A stretch of DNA of 64,000 nucleotides from Planctomycetota bacterium (GCA_003669585.1 QWOQ01000017.1:414259-478258); one strand, 5' to 3'. Positions 1 to 8,856 are shown, counted from the first letter of the stretch. Numbers and translations are program-made. The notes: generated by a model from the sequence alone, not told the origin.

Positions 1-43
1 GAGCGTTTCATTCATTCATTTTCTTTTTCCAAGGAGCTTTTCC

Positions 44-250
44 ATGACTAGTTTTATTCTGTGGGCCGTGATGGCCCTCGCCCCGGTAGCTGTCGTGACC
101 GACTTTGCGTCACAGACCGCTTGCGATGTGTGTGATTGCTGCAGTTGCTGCCAGAGTGGCACATGCGTCTGCAAGGATTGCACGTGCTGCTGCTGCGTGG
201 CCGACTGCTGCGAGCAGGGCAAGAGTTGCGGCGAGTGCTGTGACTTGTAG
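44..250 (+). CDS. Exported cysteine-rich small peptide (unrecognised)
   Basis: A 68-residue protein. The first 26 residues are hydrophobic and look like a Sec leader without an N-terminal positive charge. The remaining 42 residues hold 18 cysteines, many as CC or CCCC runs (for example CDCCSCC and CTCCCC). An AAGGAG Shine-Dalgarno sits 6 nt before the ATG, and a strong terminator follows within 35 bases, so this is a self-contained transcription unit. Cysteine density is in the metallothionein range, which suggests metal binding or a disulfide-locked secreted peptide. I recognise no named family, and function is inference. The ORF on the other strand is a shadow and has no comparable start signal. 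Confidence 0.75.
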   Translation: MTSFILWAVMALAPVAVVTDFASQTACDVCDCCSCCQSGTCVCKDCTCCCCVADCCEQGKSCGECCDL

Positions 251-280
251 TTGACAAAGGCACTGAAAAAGAACGTGCTG

Positions 281-322
281 CCCGGCCGGCCCATCCCCAA
301 GAGTGGCCGGCCGGGTTTTTTT
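281..322 (+). terminator. Rho-independent terminator of the Cys-rich gene
   Basis: A perfect 11-bp GC-only stem (CCCGGCCGGCC with GGCCGGCCGGG), a 13-nt loop and seven T residues. It lies about 30 nt after the stop codon of the cysteine-rich gene. Confidence 0.92.
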
Positions 323-352
323 ATAACCGCCGCCCTGTGCTACAGGGGGTGA

Positions 353-520
353 AGCACTCGGGAAGTTGCGACGTACTTTGAGGTGAGCGAGTCGCGGGTT
401 CGACGTATCAAGTAGGAGCGTCGGGAACTCTCAACAAGACCGCGCCGTTGCTCGAGCGGCAGCGAACACCAGATACTCCCGGCGGTCACTCTTCATGCGG
501 ACAACGAGCATGTTGTCGGC
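353..520 (+). pseudogene. Decayed transposase-like N-terminal fragment
   Basis: Read in frame from 353, the translation begins STREVATYFEVSESRVRRIK, which looks like the helix-turn-helix of IS630-type transposases. It then hits an in-frame TAG at 413-415 where a CAG (Gln) would continue the basic stretch ERRE. The frame stays open afterwards and runs into the annotated ORF at 521, so the N-terminal extension of the next ORF is probably part of this remnant. No terminal repeats or catalytic DDE region are visible. The family assignment is by resemblance only. Confidence 0.4.
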
Positions 521-646
521 TTGGCCCGCAACGAAGCGAAGCGGCCGTTGTTCACGGCCTGGAAAATAAAGGCAATAGTTGAATCCAAGACCATTGTCAT
601 CATACTGGGCAAAGCAGGACCGTCCCCTTGGACAGAGTGCCTATAT

Positions 647-1930
647 ATGGATCACTCCCGTTTTCTCTCGGAGCATTTTGAACTTACACGCCGGTACTTT
701 CTCCGGGCCGGCGTGATGGGAATGACGGCCTCACAGCTCACCGTCAATGCTGCGGCATTGACCGCGGCGGACGAGTTGGCTCAAGCTTCGCCAAAAGCAC
801 ATACCAAACCCGATAAAGGGGGGGTCCGGCCAGATCCGTATTTCACGCCAGCGGAAGATTTTCGCGACGTATCGCGTGGCAAGCCGCTTCCGCACGCATT
901 ATCGGATGATCAGAAAACCGCAGTGGGGCTGACCCGCGAAACGTGGCAACTCGAAGTGATCTCGGACCCCGATAATCCGGCAAAGATTGGCAAACCACTG
1001 ACCAAAGCCGATGGTACGGCGCTCGATTTCAAAGGGTTGTTGAAGCTGAGTGAAACGCATGCTGTACGATTTCCAAAAGTTATGACGTGCCTGAATTTGG
1101 GTTGCCCGCTCGGCATGGGCTTGTGGGAAGGTGTGCCGCTGCGGGAGATCATCTGGCTGACGAAACCGCGCGAAAATCTGCGTCGCGTTTTCTATTACGG
1201 CTACCACAACGATGATCCCACGCAGATGTTCCGCAGTTCGCTGCCGATCGGCCGAGTGCTGGAAGATCCGTTCGATCTGCCTCCTGTGATTCTGTGTTAC
1301 AAGCTGAATGGTGAGTGGCTGGATTGCGAACGTGGAGGTCCGGTGCGAGTCGTTGTGCCGGAAGCCTATGGTTTCAAATCCATCAAATGGCTGTCACATA
1401 TCGTGCTGACCAATCTGGCGCATGCGAATGATACGTACGCCGAGCAAAACAACGACGTTGAGAGCCCCTTAAAGACGTTCGCCGCCACGATGACAATCCC
1501 CAAAGAGGTTAAGGCTGGTGAAGCAATCATGGTTTCGGGATACGCGCAGGTTGGTATTTCAGGGCTATCAAAAGTTCAGGTGTCGATCGAATCCAGCGCT
1601 GTCGAACGACCTGAGAACGATCCGTATTTCACGGCCGCACCCTGGATAGATGCGGAATTGTTGGCGGCACCTCAAAACTGGGCAGCCTTAAGCGACGGCA
1701 AGATCCCCCAGCAGACTCATGGCTTCGACGCAGCCGGTGCTCCGAAGACCTGGCCACTGCGTCTCACCAACGCTCATTGGGCGGCAGTCATGCCTCGCCT
1801 TGCTGCCGGTGAATACACGTTTCGCTGTCGTACGATTGACGAACAAGGTCACGCTCAGCCCATGCCACGACCATTCCGTAAGTCGGGCCATGCAGCGATC
1901 GAATCGATCAGAATTACGGTTACAGAGTGA
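647..1930 (+). CDS. Tat-exported molybdopterin-dependent oxidoreductase (sulfite oxidase fold)
   Basis: A 427-residue protein. The N-terminus carries a twin-arginine leader (TRRYFLRAG, then a hydrophobic stretch ending near ALTAADELA), as expected for an enzyme that acquires Mo-cofactor before export. The middle contains the segment MTCLNLGCPLG...LWEGVPLREII, which matches the molybdopterin-binding core of the sulfite oxidase/YedY group. A C-terminal dimerisation-type beta domain is plausible from about residue 270. The substrate cannot be deduced. The ORF track starts at a TTG (521), but the ATG at 647 is preferred because the Tat leader begins there and the upstream codons belong to a transposase-like remnant. 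No haem or cytochrome partner lies next to it. Confidence 0.82.
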   Translation: MDHSRFLSEHFELTRRYFLRAGVMGMTASQLTVNAAALTAADELAQASPKAHTKPDKGGVRPDPYFTPAEDFRDVSRGKPLPHALSDDQKTAVGLTRETWQLEVISDPDNPAKIGKPLTKADGTALDFKGLLKLSETHAVRFPKVMTCLNLGCPLGMGLWEGVPLREIIWLTKPRENLRRVFYYGYHNDDPTQMFRSSLPIGRVLEDPFDLPPVILCYKLNGEWLDCERGGPVRVVVPEAYGFKSIKWLSHIVLTNLAHANDTYAEQNNDVESPLKTFAATMTIPKEVKAGEAIMVSGYAQVGISGLSKVQVSIESSAVERPENDPYFTAAPWIDAELLAAPQNWAALSDGKIPQQTHGFDAAGAPKTWPLRLTNAHWAAVMPRLAAGEYTFRCRTIDEQGHAQPMPRPFRKSGHAAIESIRITVTE

Positions 1931-1961
1931 CGAAGTCTATTCCGCAGGCAGCAGATCATAG

Positions 1962-2282
1962 TCATTGATCGGTGCCGTCCGGCGACACTGTCAGATCCTT
2001 TGCCGATGCGATCCTCGAGATCGGCAGCGGGCCATACAAATGCGGAAACAAGTCCCCGCCTCGCGACGGCTCCCACTTCAATGCATCGCCGAGAGTATCC
2101 GCATCGATTGCCAGCAGCATGAGATCCGTCTGCCCGACATAGTGTTTGCGGATGGTGCCGTTCAGCTGAGATGCCGTCGAAAAATGAATGAATCCATCGC
2201 GCAGGTCGTCCGGTGAACCGTTCCACGAAATGAGTTGTCGAATCTCTTCCCAGACCCCTTTTGAACAAACTTTGTAGATCAT
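1962..2282 (-). CDS. DUF952 family protein
   Basis: A 106-residue cytoplasmic protein that begins MIYKVCSKGVW and contains DDLRDGFIHFSTASQL, the hallmark DGFIHxSxxxQ region of DUF952, followed by LLAIDAD and a FPHLYGPLP segment near the C-terminus. These are small proteins with a fold related to ADP-ribosyltransferase-like enzymes, and no activity is established. The gene converges on the molybdoenzyme gene with a 31-nt gap and lies 44 nt downstream of the SGNH hydrolase on the same strand, so the two may be cotranscribed. Confidence 0.82.
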   Translation of the reverse strand: MIYKVCSKGVWEEIRQLISWNGSPDDLRDGFIHFSTASQLNGTIRKHYVGQTDLMLLAIDADTLGDALKWEPSRGGDLFPHLYGPLPISRIASAKDLTVSPDGTDQ

Positions 2283-2286
2283 GTCT

Positions 2287-2312
2287 CTAAACGGTTCCTG
2301 CCACCTTTTATC
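2287..2312. repeat. Short element resembling one at 3421-3445
   Basis: The minus strand reads AAAAGGTGGCAGGAACCGTT. It resembles AAAAGTGTCAGGAACGAAT at 3421, which sits in another gene-free stretch. Two related copies within about 1.1 kb suggest a dispersed short repeat, but the family is not established. Confidence 0.3.
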
Positions 2313-2326
2313 TCTTGCACGGGCGG

Positions 2327-3286
2327 CTACTTCTTGAGTAGTTCGCGTATTTCTTTATCGAGCTCAAGAGCTTTTTTTTCTGCGTCAGCAACCGGTAATC
2401 CTTGCGGGATGCCTGGTCGCTTGTGTTTCGTACTCGAAAGCCAGGCGAGTTTTAACAACTGCTGTTTCTTCTCCACCAAAGCCTTGATCTTATCGACCTC
2501 GTTGATCATCTCAGGGGAAGGTGCATCAAGTTTCAATCCCCAATACGCAGCTAACGGAGACGCAACGACCAGTTGGCCCTCTAGGTTCGGGTGAACTCCA
2601 TCGCCGGCAAATGTGAATGAAGGATTTGTTTTACGTTTTTCCAGCACAGATTGTTTCATCGCTCCATGAACATCGAGCACTTCCCATCCCGCTTGTTTCT
2701 TTTTCAGGAGCCAAGCGGAGTAGGCTTCTAGCACATCGTCATATCCGGCGTAGGGTTGTCGATATTCTTTCTCTCCTGCTGGCAGCAGCCGATCTTTGAT
2801 AGGCAATGCGTCGAAGAATGCAGGAGTCAGGTGAATAATCTTTGCTCCACTTTTCTCAACAGCGATGTGCAAACGCTCGATTCCATCTTTGAAATTTCCG
2901 AAACGATCTTCACTAAAAGGATAGTAGATTCCATCATTCATGCCGTAACAGGCGACGACGAGATCGGGCTTGGACTGCTCCAATACACGCTGAAGTCGTT
3001 CATGCAAATCGGGACGAGGGAAAGCTCCGCCAGCATGACCCGGTTCAGTTAGTCCAGAAACAGTTTCGCTGGGCAAACCGAGGTTGATCAACTCCAGATG
3101 ATTTTCCGGATGTTGCAGGTAAATCGCGGTATCGATCGCAGATATATAGCCACCAGCATGCGTGATGCTATCACCAAGGAAAATAATTCGCTTGGACTCA
3201 GGAAGATGGTTCTCGGCCACGATTGAGCGATTGGCGAATAACACCAAACAACTTACTAAACATCCGATGGTAAAACGAAGTAACAT
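2327..3286 (-). CDS. Exported SGNH/GDSL hydrolase
   Basis: A 319-residue protein. The start at 3286 (MLLRFTIGCLVSCLVLFANRS) gives a signal peptide and is preceded by a GAGG ribosome site; the longer ORF start adds 16 unlikely residues. Block I is IIFLGDSITHAGGY with the nucleophile Ser in GDSIT. Block III is YGMNDGIYY, and the C-terminal catalytic pair lies in GDGVHPN. These are the marks of an SGNH hydrolase, usually acting on acetyl esters of carbohydrates or on lipids. A lysine-rich helical tail follows (about residues 270-319). Exported SGNH hydrolases are common in planctomycetes. The substrate is unknown, but polysaccharide deacetylation would fit the nearby sulfatases. Confidence 0.85.
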   Translation of the reverse strand: MLLRFTIGCLVSCLVLFANRSIVAENHLPESKRIIFLGDSITHAGGYISAIDTAIYLQHPENHLELINLGLPSETVSGLTEPGHAGGAFPRPDLHERLQRVLEQSKPDLVVACYGMNDGIYYPFSEDRFGNFKDGIERLHIAVEKSGAKIIHLTPAFFDALPIKDRLLPAGEKEYRQPYAGYDDVLEAYSAWLLKKKQAGWEVLDVHGAMKQSVLEKRKTNPSFTFAGDGVHPNLEGQLVVASPLAAYWGLKLDAPSPEMINEVDKIKALVEKKQQLLKLAWLSSTKHKRPGIPQGLPVADAEKKALELDKEIRELLKK

Positions 3287-3608
3287 GTGTGCCTCGCATC
3301 TATAAAGAGATTCGTAAACAATTTGGTCGGTCAACGAGTCATTTCAGTTTGCTTTCGTTGCTAGTTTGCCGTCGCGGAATCAATCTCGAAGACTGTTCGA
3401 TGGCGAATACCGTTGGACGAAAAAGTGTCAGGAACGAATGACACTGTCAAAATATCTGAATCGCGTAGCATAATCTATTGGCGGATGGCAGGTTTTTGTA
3501 AACTGCCGGTTGTCAGAGTTGGTATTGATGAAAAACCCTCCCGCTCCTGTCGATTAAAAGCAAACGATTCGCGACATGCACGCCGCCACCAGAACTCGGG
3601 CGATCGAA
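3287..3608. other. Gene-free stretch with a small inverted repeat
   Basis: I see no convincing coding frame. At 3424-3445 there is a perfect 7-bp inverted repeat, AGTGTCA with TGACACT around an 8-nt loop, embedded in the element that resembles 2287-2312. The 72-aa ORF on the plus strand has no ribosome site or recognisable sequence. Confidence 0.5.
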
Positions 3609-4196
3609 TTAGCCGTCGGGCGTGTCAATGAGATGTTGCAGCCGCGCGGCCAGTTCGGTGGGATAGCGATTCGGCCAGGTAGCATCAAGCAGGCCGACAT
3701 CAAGCATGTCCCGCAAGTGCGTGCGGTCTTTATCTCGGTATGAAGTCAGTTTCATGCGCACAAGCGCTTCCAGCGACAGGACCCGGTAGGACTTGAAGGA
3801 CTTGGACTCATCCACGTCTGGCGCGGCCGACACGTACGCTTCACGGACTTTCTCACCCGAGAAAATAACATACACAGCGTCGCGTGCTTTCGCGTCAGGC
3901 CCATCCAGAAACATCGTGATTCCCGCCGAGCGACGATATACAAAACCGACCGCTTCGAGCGCCACCGTGACGCGGTCGAGATCTTCCCGGCGAATCACCA
4001 GATCGACATCCTGCGTCGCGCGCACGGCCGATTCATCGACCTGCTCGACCCAGGCCATCACCGCATTGCCACCGATCACAGCGTATGGAATTCCGGCGGC
4101 CTCCAGTGCGCTCGTGGATCGCAACAATCGCTGGCGAACTTTTTCCACGGCTCGCTCCATTCGATCCAAGGCGAAGAGGCCGTCGTACTCCTGCAT
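3609..4196 (-). CDS. Nucleotidyltransferase-like protein (AbiEii/MNT type)
   Basis: A 195-residue protein starting MQEYDGLFALDRM at 4196. The core reads IPYAVIGGNAVMAWV...RATQDVDLVIRRED. The GGNAV motif followed by TxDVDL is the minimal nucleotidyltransferase signature (G[GS] then DxD) seen in AbiEii-like and other DNA polymerase beta superfamily proteins. The C-terminal half (SLEALVRMKLTSYRDKDRTHLRDML) is typical of stand-alone NTases that act on tRNA, protein or small molecules. No antitoxin-like partner gene is adjacent, so a toxin-antitoxin role is not supported here. Exact function is unknown. Confidence 0.72.
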   Translation of the reverse strand: MQEYDGLFALDRMERAVEKVRQRLLRSTSALEAAGIPYAVIGGNAVMAWVEQVDESAVRATQDVDLVIRREDLDRVTVALEAVGFVYRRSAGITMFLDGPDAKARDAVYVIFSGEKVREAYVSAAPDVDESKSFKSYRVLSLEALVRMKLTSYRDKDRTHLRDMLDVGLLDATWPNRYPTELAARLQHLIDTPDG

Positions 4197-4755
4197 TCCA
4201 CCATCTCCGGCAAACGCCCAACTCCAATGCAACCGAGTATATCAGCTTGCAAGAACATGTTGATGTCAACCAATCCCCAACAAACGAGCGGAACCGGAAG
4301 TCACTTCGCGGCGCGCCGCGAATGCCTCCAACACGCCGGTAGTGGCCTTCATCCTGGCCTCCGTCTCACTTCGAACCTCTCACTTCGAAGTGAGTCGGCT
4401 CCTGCCGGCGGTCTGCACAGCTGCTTGAGTGACAACTTGAGTGACAAGGAGATGAGCCGAATATCGCGGCTGCAGGAAAGAGCACAGAAGTGGAAACTCC
4501 TCCACCCCTGCCATGGCCCCTGCGAGGGAGACAGGCACCTATTCCTGTGAAACACGAGCCAGCGATGTGTTCCAGAATAAGTGGCGCGTCTATAAAGTAA
4601 GGATAAAAGATCATTCGCACGCGCGGTTTATTGGATGTTTGCATCCGACACCGATCACCCGGCGAATGGAGTGTCGGCCTGAAATCCCTCCAACCGAGAC
4701 TGCGAGTAACAATATGTCGAACCGATCCGCAACTACCACTCAATTCGGAAAAACG
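4197..4755. other. Gene-free stretch with palindrome and tandem repeat
   Basis: No credible gene is seen. Two short structured elements occur: a perfect 16-bp palindrome CTCACTTCGAAGTGAG at 4379-4394, with one extra half copy (CTCACTTCGAA) at 4365, and a perfect 12-bp tandem repeat CTTGAGTGACAA at 4424-4447. Both lie over 300 nt upstream of the FAS1 gene and could be protein-binding sites. Confidence 0.55.
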
Positions 4756-6471
4756 ATGACACACAATTTCAAGTATCTGCTGCTGACGGTTGTTTCTCTC
4801 TTAGTTTTAGGGGGAGAGCAAGCGTGCCGGGCTGAGACGCCGGAGGAGGCCGCGACCATCGGCCGCAAACTCGGAGGCATCGAGAAAGCCAGTACGTTTG
4901 TGAAGCTGTTGAAAGATACCGACGCGGCCAAAAACCTGCTTTTCAGCAGCAACGGCACGACGACCGTATTTGTGCCAACCAACAAGGCCTTCGAGAAACT
5001 CTCCAAGGAACGTCTGCAGGCTCTGGCCGACCCGGAGAACAAGCAGTATTTAGAGCGAGTTCTCACCTACCACGCCGCTCACAACACGCGGATCGACCGG
5101 TATGTGCTTCGGCGGATCGGCTTTCTTCGCAGCGGCTTAGGACAGTATCTGAAGGTCAAACCCGACCGCACCGGCGATGTGATCACAGTGGATGCGGCCA
5201 CGATCGAGGAGTACGACCTGGCCTGCTCCAACGGGGTCGTCCACTTCATCGACACGGTTCTCGACCCCGTCGAGCTAGACCTGTTCGAGTACCTTGAAAA
5301 GGACGGGCGGTTCGCCATCCTCACGAAGCTGATCAAGCGCAGCGGACAGACTAAACTGTTCCAAAATCGGCACGACGTTTACACCGTCTTTGCCCCGACG
5401 GACGAGGCATTCGCGAGCCTTTCCAAGGGCACGGTAGACGCTCTGTTGCTGCCTGAGAAACTCGACTTGCTGTCGGATGTAATCAAGACGCACATCGCTT
5501 TGGGGACCTGGACCGTGGCGAAGATCCCTGACGTGCCCCCGCTTGGCACACCCGGAATCGATGTCGTCAATCAATACGGGCAGGAACTGGTCTACCGCAC
5601 TGCCAACGGTCGCGGCACGATCGACAACATCACGATAGGTACCGCCGACCTTGTTACCCGCAACGGGTTCGTCCATGTCATTGATCGCCCGCTTCTGCCG
5701 AAGCGAGACAGCATCATCACGGCACTCGAGCGGAACGGTGGGTTCGGGGAGTTTCTTAACTTGGCCCGGGACGCCGGCATCTACAACGTGCTCGGCCAGT
5801 TTCAGTCGCAAGTGACCGTGTTCGCCCCGACGGACGCAGCACTGAAATCGGATGCGCTCAAAGAACGCCTCCAGATGCTCAAGGATCCGGCCAACCGCGA
5901 GCGGCTTCGGGCCGTACTGTTGCGGCACGTCGTTTCGGGGCGCATTCTTACCACGAATTCAATCGATTTCCTGCGATTCACTTCGCAGATCGACGCCCGC
6001 GTCGATCTCATTCGCGAAGGGGCGAAACGCACAATTCAGGACGTTCGGATTGTCGAAACCGATATCCTGGCGCGAAACGGCGTCGCCCACGGGATCGACG
6101 GCATTATCGGCGAAGCGATGGAAGTGCCGGACACCGATCAGACATGGCAGAGTTTCGTCGGCTACGTGAAAGACACGATTCGCGGCGGGAGCGAGCTTTA
6201 CACAGCCGGCAAGTACTCGCAGGCCGCTGACTACTATGCCCGCCGCGGGTACGAGTTGAAGGCCCGCTTCGCCGGCAATATCAACCGTTTCTACGGCATT
6301 AAAGTCCCAGACATTCTGAACAACGACGTTCTCCGAAACCGAGATTACGACTTCGCCTCTACCGCGTGGTCGCAACGCAACAAGTTTCTCGAGTTGCAGC
6401 GTCTGCTCGAGACGAAGACCCCGCTTCAGATCGACGAAATTGAATTGCGAATCCCCGAGAAAAAGCCGTGA
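4756..6471 (+). CDS. Exported protein with three fasciclin (FAS1) domains
   Basis: A 571-residue protein. The start at 4756 gives a signal peptide (KYLLLTVVSLLVLGG); the ORF track extends it by 81 codons with no export signal. Three FAS1 domains lie at about residues 35-170, 175-310 and 316-450, each with a VFxPTxxAF-type first block (VFVPTNKAF, VFAPTDEAF, VFAPTDAAL) and a terminal block of the form NGxxHxID. FAS1 domains mediate adhesion or ligand binding at the cell surface. The last 115 residues are not FAS1; they include a helical YTAGKYSQAADYYARRGYE segment resembling one TPR-like hairpin. The gene is followed after 35 nt by the LRR protein gene, so the two are probably cotranscribed and both exported. 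Confidence 0.88.
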   Translation: MTHNFKYLLLTVVSLLVLGGEQACRAETPEEAATIGRKLGGIEKASTFVKLLKDTDAAKNLLFSSNGTTTVFVPTNKAFEKLSKERLQALADPENKQYLERVLTYHAAHNTRIDRYVLRRIGFLRSGLGQYLKVKPDRTGDVITVDAATIEEYDLACSNGVVHFIDTVLDPVELDLFEYLEKDGRFAILTKLIKRSGQTKLFQNRHDVYTVFAPTDEAFASLSKGTVDALLLPEKLDLLSDVIKTHIALGTWTVAKIPDVPPLGTPGIDVVNQYGQELVYRTANGRGTIDNITIGTADLVTRNGFVHVIDRPLLPKRDSIITALERNGGFGEFLNLARDAGIYNVLGQFQSQVTVFAPTDAALKSDALKERLQMLKDPANRERLRAVLLRHVVSGRILTTNSIDFLRFTSQIDARVDLIREGAKRTIQDVRIVETDILARNGVAHGIDGIIGEAMEVPDTDQTWQSFVGYVKDTIRGGSELYTAGKYSQAADYYARRGYELKARFAGNINRFYGIKVPDILNNDVLRNRDYDFASTAWSQRNKFLELQRLLETKTPLQIDEIELRIPEKKP

Positions 6472-6506
6472 GTTAGGGATAACTCACGAACTCAAACGAG
6501 GCACGC

Positions 6507-8783
6507 ATGAAAACCCTGAACCTGATTCGTTCTGCGGCCGTCACCCTGCTCCTGTTCGCAACGACTTCCGCACTTGCGGACGAAAAAGCGAAGCTCTCCC
6601 CCGCGGATCGCGAAGCCGTGTTGGGGAAACTCAAGACGAACAAAGTCAGTTTGCAGGGTCTGACGATCGTATCGAAAGACGGCAGCCCGGCGATCAACCT
6701 TGGTACCGGCGAGAACGGCGCCGAGGCCAACAACGCCAATGACGAAAATCTGCGGCTGATCGCCCAACTGCCCGAGGTCGAGCAGGTGATGATTTACAAG
6801 GGCAAGATCACTGCGGACGGACTGGCCGCCCTCGCCGCACTGCCAAAACTCCGCTACCTACAAATGTATGCGACCGAAGTGCCCGCCGCAGCGTTCGCGG
6901 TCCTACCGAAACTGACGCAACTCAAGTCCCTGAGCCTAAGCAACTACGCCGTGACGGACGAGATTCTCAGCTACGCCGGACAGATCAAAGGATTGAAGTC
7001 GTTCGACCAAACCCAGTCCGCTATGACCCCCGCGGGCTTCCTGAAATTCCTCAACAGCGTCGAGAGCCTGGAACAACTCACCCTGTTCGGGGACTATGTC
7101 GATGACGCATGCATGAAGCAGATCGGCCAGATGAAAGACCTAAAGCGATTCTGGACGAACAGCAAGCTGATCACCTCCGTCGGTTGGGTGCATCTGGCCG
7201 GGTTGGCCAAGATGGAAGACCTCTTCCTGTCCGAGACGAATTTCGGCGATGACGATACGCGCGCCTTGGAAGGCATGAAGGACCTGAAGAATCTGGGTTT
7301 GAACAAGACTAAGATCACCGACGCTGGGATGCCTTCGCTCGCCGGGCTGACGAAACTACACGACCTCGGACTCGAAGGTACCAGGGTCACGGACAAGGGA
7401 ATGGTCATACTTAAAGGGATGACGGAGCTGGACAACCTCTATGTCGGGATGACCGAAGTCACCGCGAAGGGGCTGGCCATAGTGCCCAAGAAGGACCGGA
7501 TGGTGATGATGCGGGCCGGCAAGGGTGCGCTGACTGCGAAGCAGTTGGACGAACTGATGACGATGTACCCTGGGACGCAAATCTTCGACCCGAGCGGGTA
7601 CTGGAAGCCCGAGCGCGTAAAAGCCGCCATGAAAGAGTTGGGCAAACCGTGGCCGCCAATTCCAAAGGACAAGGATAAACCGAATCAGCCGAAACCCGAA
7701 GAAAAACAAGAGGAGCAGACCGCCGCGATCAAGGCTCTGCAAAAGAACGGTGTCGATACCAACGGTATTACTCTCTCGACCGACGAATTGGGCGGCCCGT
7801 ACATCAACGTTGGGGGAATCAACAGTTCCCGAGCCACTGCAAACGATGAGAATCTGGCGCTCGTGGCCCAACTGCCCCAACTCAAGCGGGTGGTTCTCAC
7901 ACGCGGCAATTTCACCAATGTCGGCTTGTCGAAGTTAAATGCGTTGCCGAACCTGCAGAATCTCTTGATTCTGGATCCGGATCTGAACTCCGGGGTGATC
8001 GCCGCATTAGCGGAACTCAAGATTCCCTACTACCTGACCTTCGACAAGTGCGAGATCACCGATGAAATCCTCGGCCGACTCGCCAATAATCCGAAGTTCC
8101 TCAAGAGCCTGTTTATCGTTACCGCACCGAAGCTGACGCCGGCTGCGGTGGCAAAATTTCTGGACAGCGTTGATGACTTAGAAGAGTTGAACATCGGCTA
8201 TCTAAAAGATGTCATCGACGACGACGGCATGAAACACCTCGCCAAGATGAAGAGCCTGAAGCGACTCTGGGTCGAGAGTCAAAAAGTCACGCCCGCCGGT
8301 TGGAAAGTGTTGGCCGGGTTAACCAAGATGGACTTCCTCGATGTTCGTGGAACGAGTTTCGACGACACCGCCATGACCACCCTGGAAGGGATGAAGGATC
8401 TTCATGTGCTCATGCTTACAAAAACCCGAATCACCGACGCCGGGATGCAATCAATCGCGGGGTTGACGAAACTCACCGACGTATCCTTTTCAGGGACGAA
8501 ACTCACCGATGCAGGCATGGTCCACGTAAAAGGGTTGACTCAACTCAGAAACCTCTACGTCTCGGAGACGGATGTCACCGCAAAGGGGTTGGCCCTGGTG
8601 CCGACGAAGGAAAAGATGGTGATGATGAGCGCCGGCAAAGCCCCCCTCTCGCCGAAGCAGTGGGACGAGATGATGACGATGTACCCGGGGACGCAAATCT
8701 TCGACACCGCCGGCTTCTGGAAGCCGGAGCGGATCAAGGCGGCCATGAAGGAACTGGGCAAGGAATACCTGCCCAAGAAGTGA
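6507..8783 (+). CDS. Exported leucine-rich-repeat protein with internal duplication
   Basis: A 758-residue protein with a signal peptide (MKTLNLIRSAAVTLLLFATTSALA). It consists of two homologous halves, about residues 30-390 and 400-758, joined by a charged linker rich in Lys, Pro and Glu. Each half starts with an ANDENLxLxAQLP segment, passes through about eight LRR units with repeats such as GMKDLKNLGLNKTKITDAGM and its counterpart GMKDLHVLMLTKTRITDAGM, and ends with a MMTMYPGTQIFD...FWKPER type cap. LRR arrays bind proteins or glycans. No catalytic site is visible. The gene converges with a sulfatase gene and lies 35 nt after the FAS1 gene. Confidence 0.87.
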   Translation: MKTLNLIRSAAVTLLLFATTSALADEKAKLSPADREAVLGKLKTNKVSLQGLTIVSKDGSPAINLGTGENGAEANNANDENLRLIAQLPEVEQVMIYKGKITADGLAALAALPKLRYLQMYATEVPAAAFAVLPKLTQLKSLSLSNYAVTDEILSYAGQIKGLKSFDQTQSAMTPAGFLKFLNSVESLEQLTLFGDYVDDACMKQIGQMKDLKRFWTNSKLITSVGWVHLAGLAKMEDLFLSETNFGDDDTRALEGMKDLKNLGLNKTKITDAGMPSLAGLTKLHDLGLEGTRVTDKGMVILKGMTELDNLYVGMTEVTAKGLAIVPKKDRMVMMRAGKGALTAKQLDELMTMYPGTQIFDPSGYWKPERVKAAMKELGKPWPPIPKDKDKPNQPKPEEKQEEQTAAIKALQKNGVDTNGITLSTDELGGPYINVGGINSSRATANDENLALVAQLPQLKRVVLTRGNFTNVGLSKLNALPNLQNLLILDPDLNSGVIAALAELKIPYYLTFDKCEITDEILGRLANNPKFLKSLFIVTAPKLTPAAVAKFLDSVDDLEELNIGYLKDVIDDDGMKHLAKMKSLKRLWVESQKVTPAGWKVLAGLTKMDFLDVRGTSFDDTAMTTLEGMKDLHVLMLTKTRITDAGMQSIAGLTKLTDVSFSGTKLTDAGMVHVKGLTQLRNLYVSETDVTAKGLALVPTKEKMVMMSAGKAPLSPKQWDEMMTMYPGTQIFDTAGFWKPERIKAAMKELGKEYLPKK

Positions 8784-8856
8784 GGCTTTCTTGAAGGGGT
8801 GCGCAGACAGCGGGGCAAGATGGCTTACCGGTTTTCCACTCCAGCAGTTCCCGCCG

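Noticed and set aside
54-300. Minus-strand ORFs over the Cys-rich gene
   Set aside because: They are shadows of the plus-strand gene, which has the ribosome site and terminator.
3609-4196. Toxin-antitoxin role for the NTase-like protein
   Set aside because: No partner gene is adjacent, and gene-free stretches lie on both sides.
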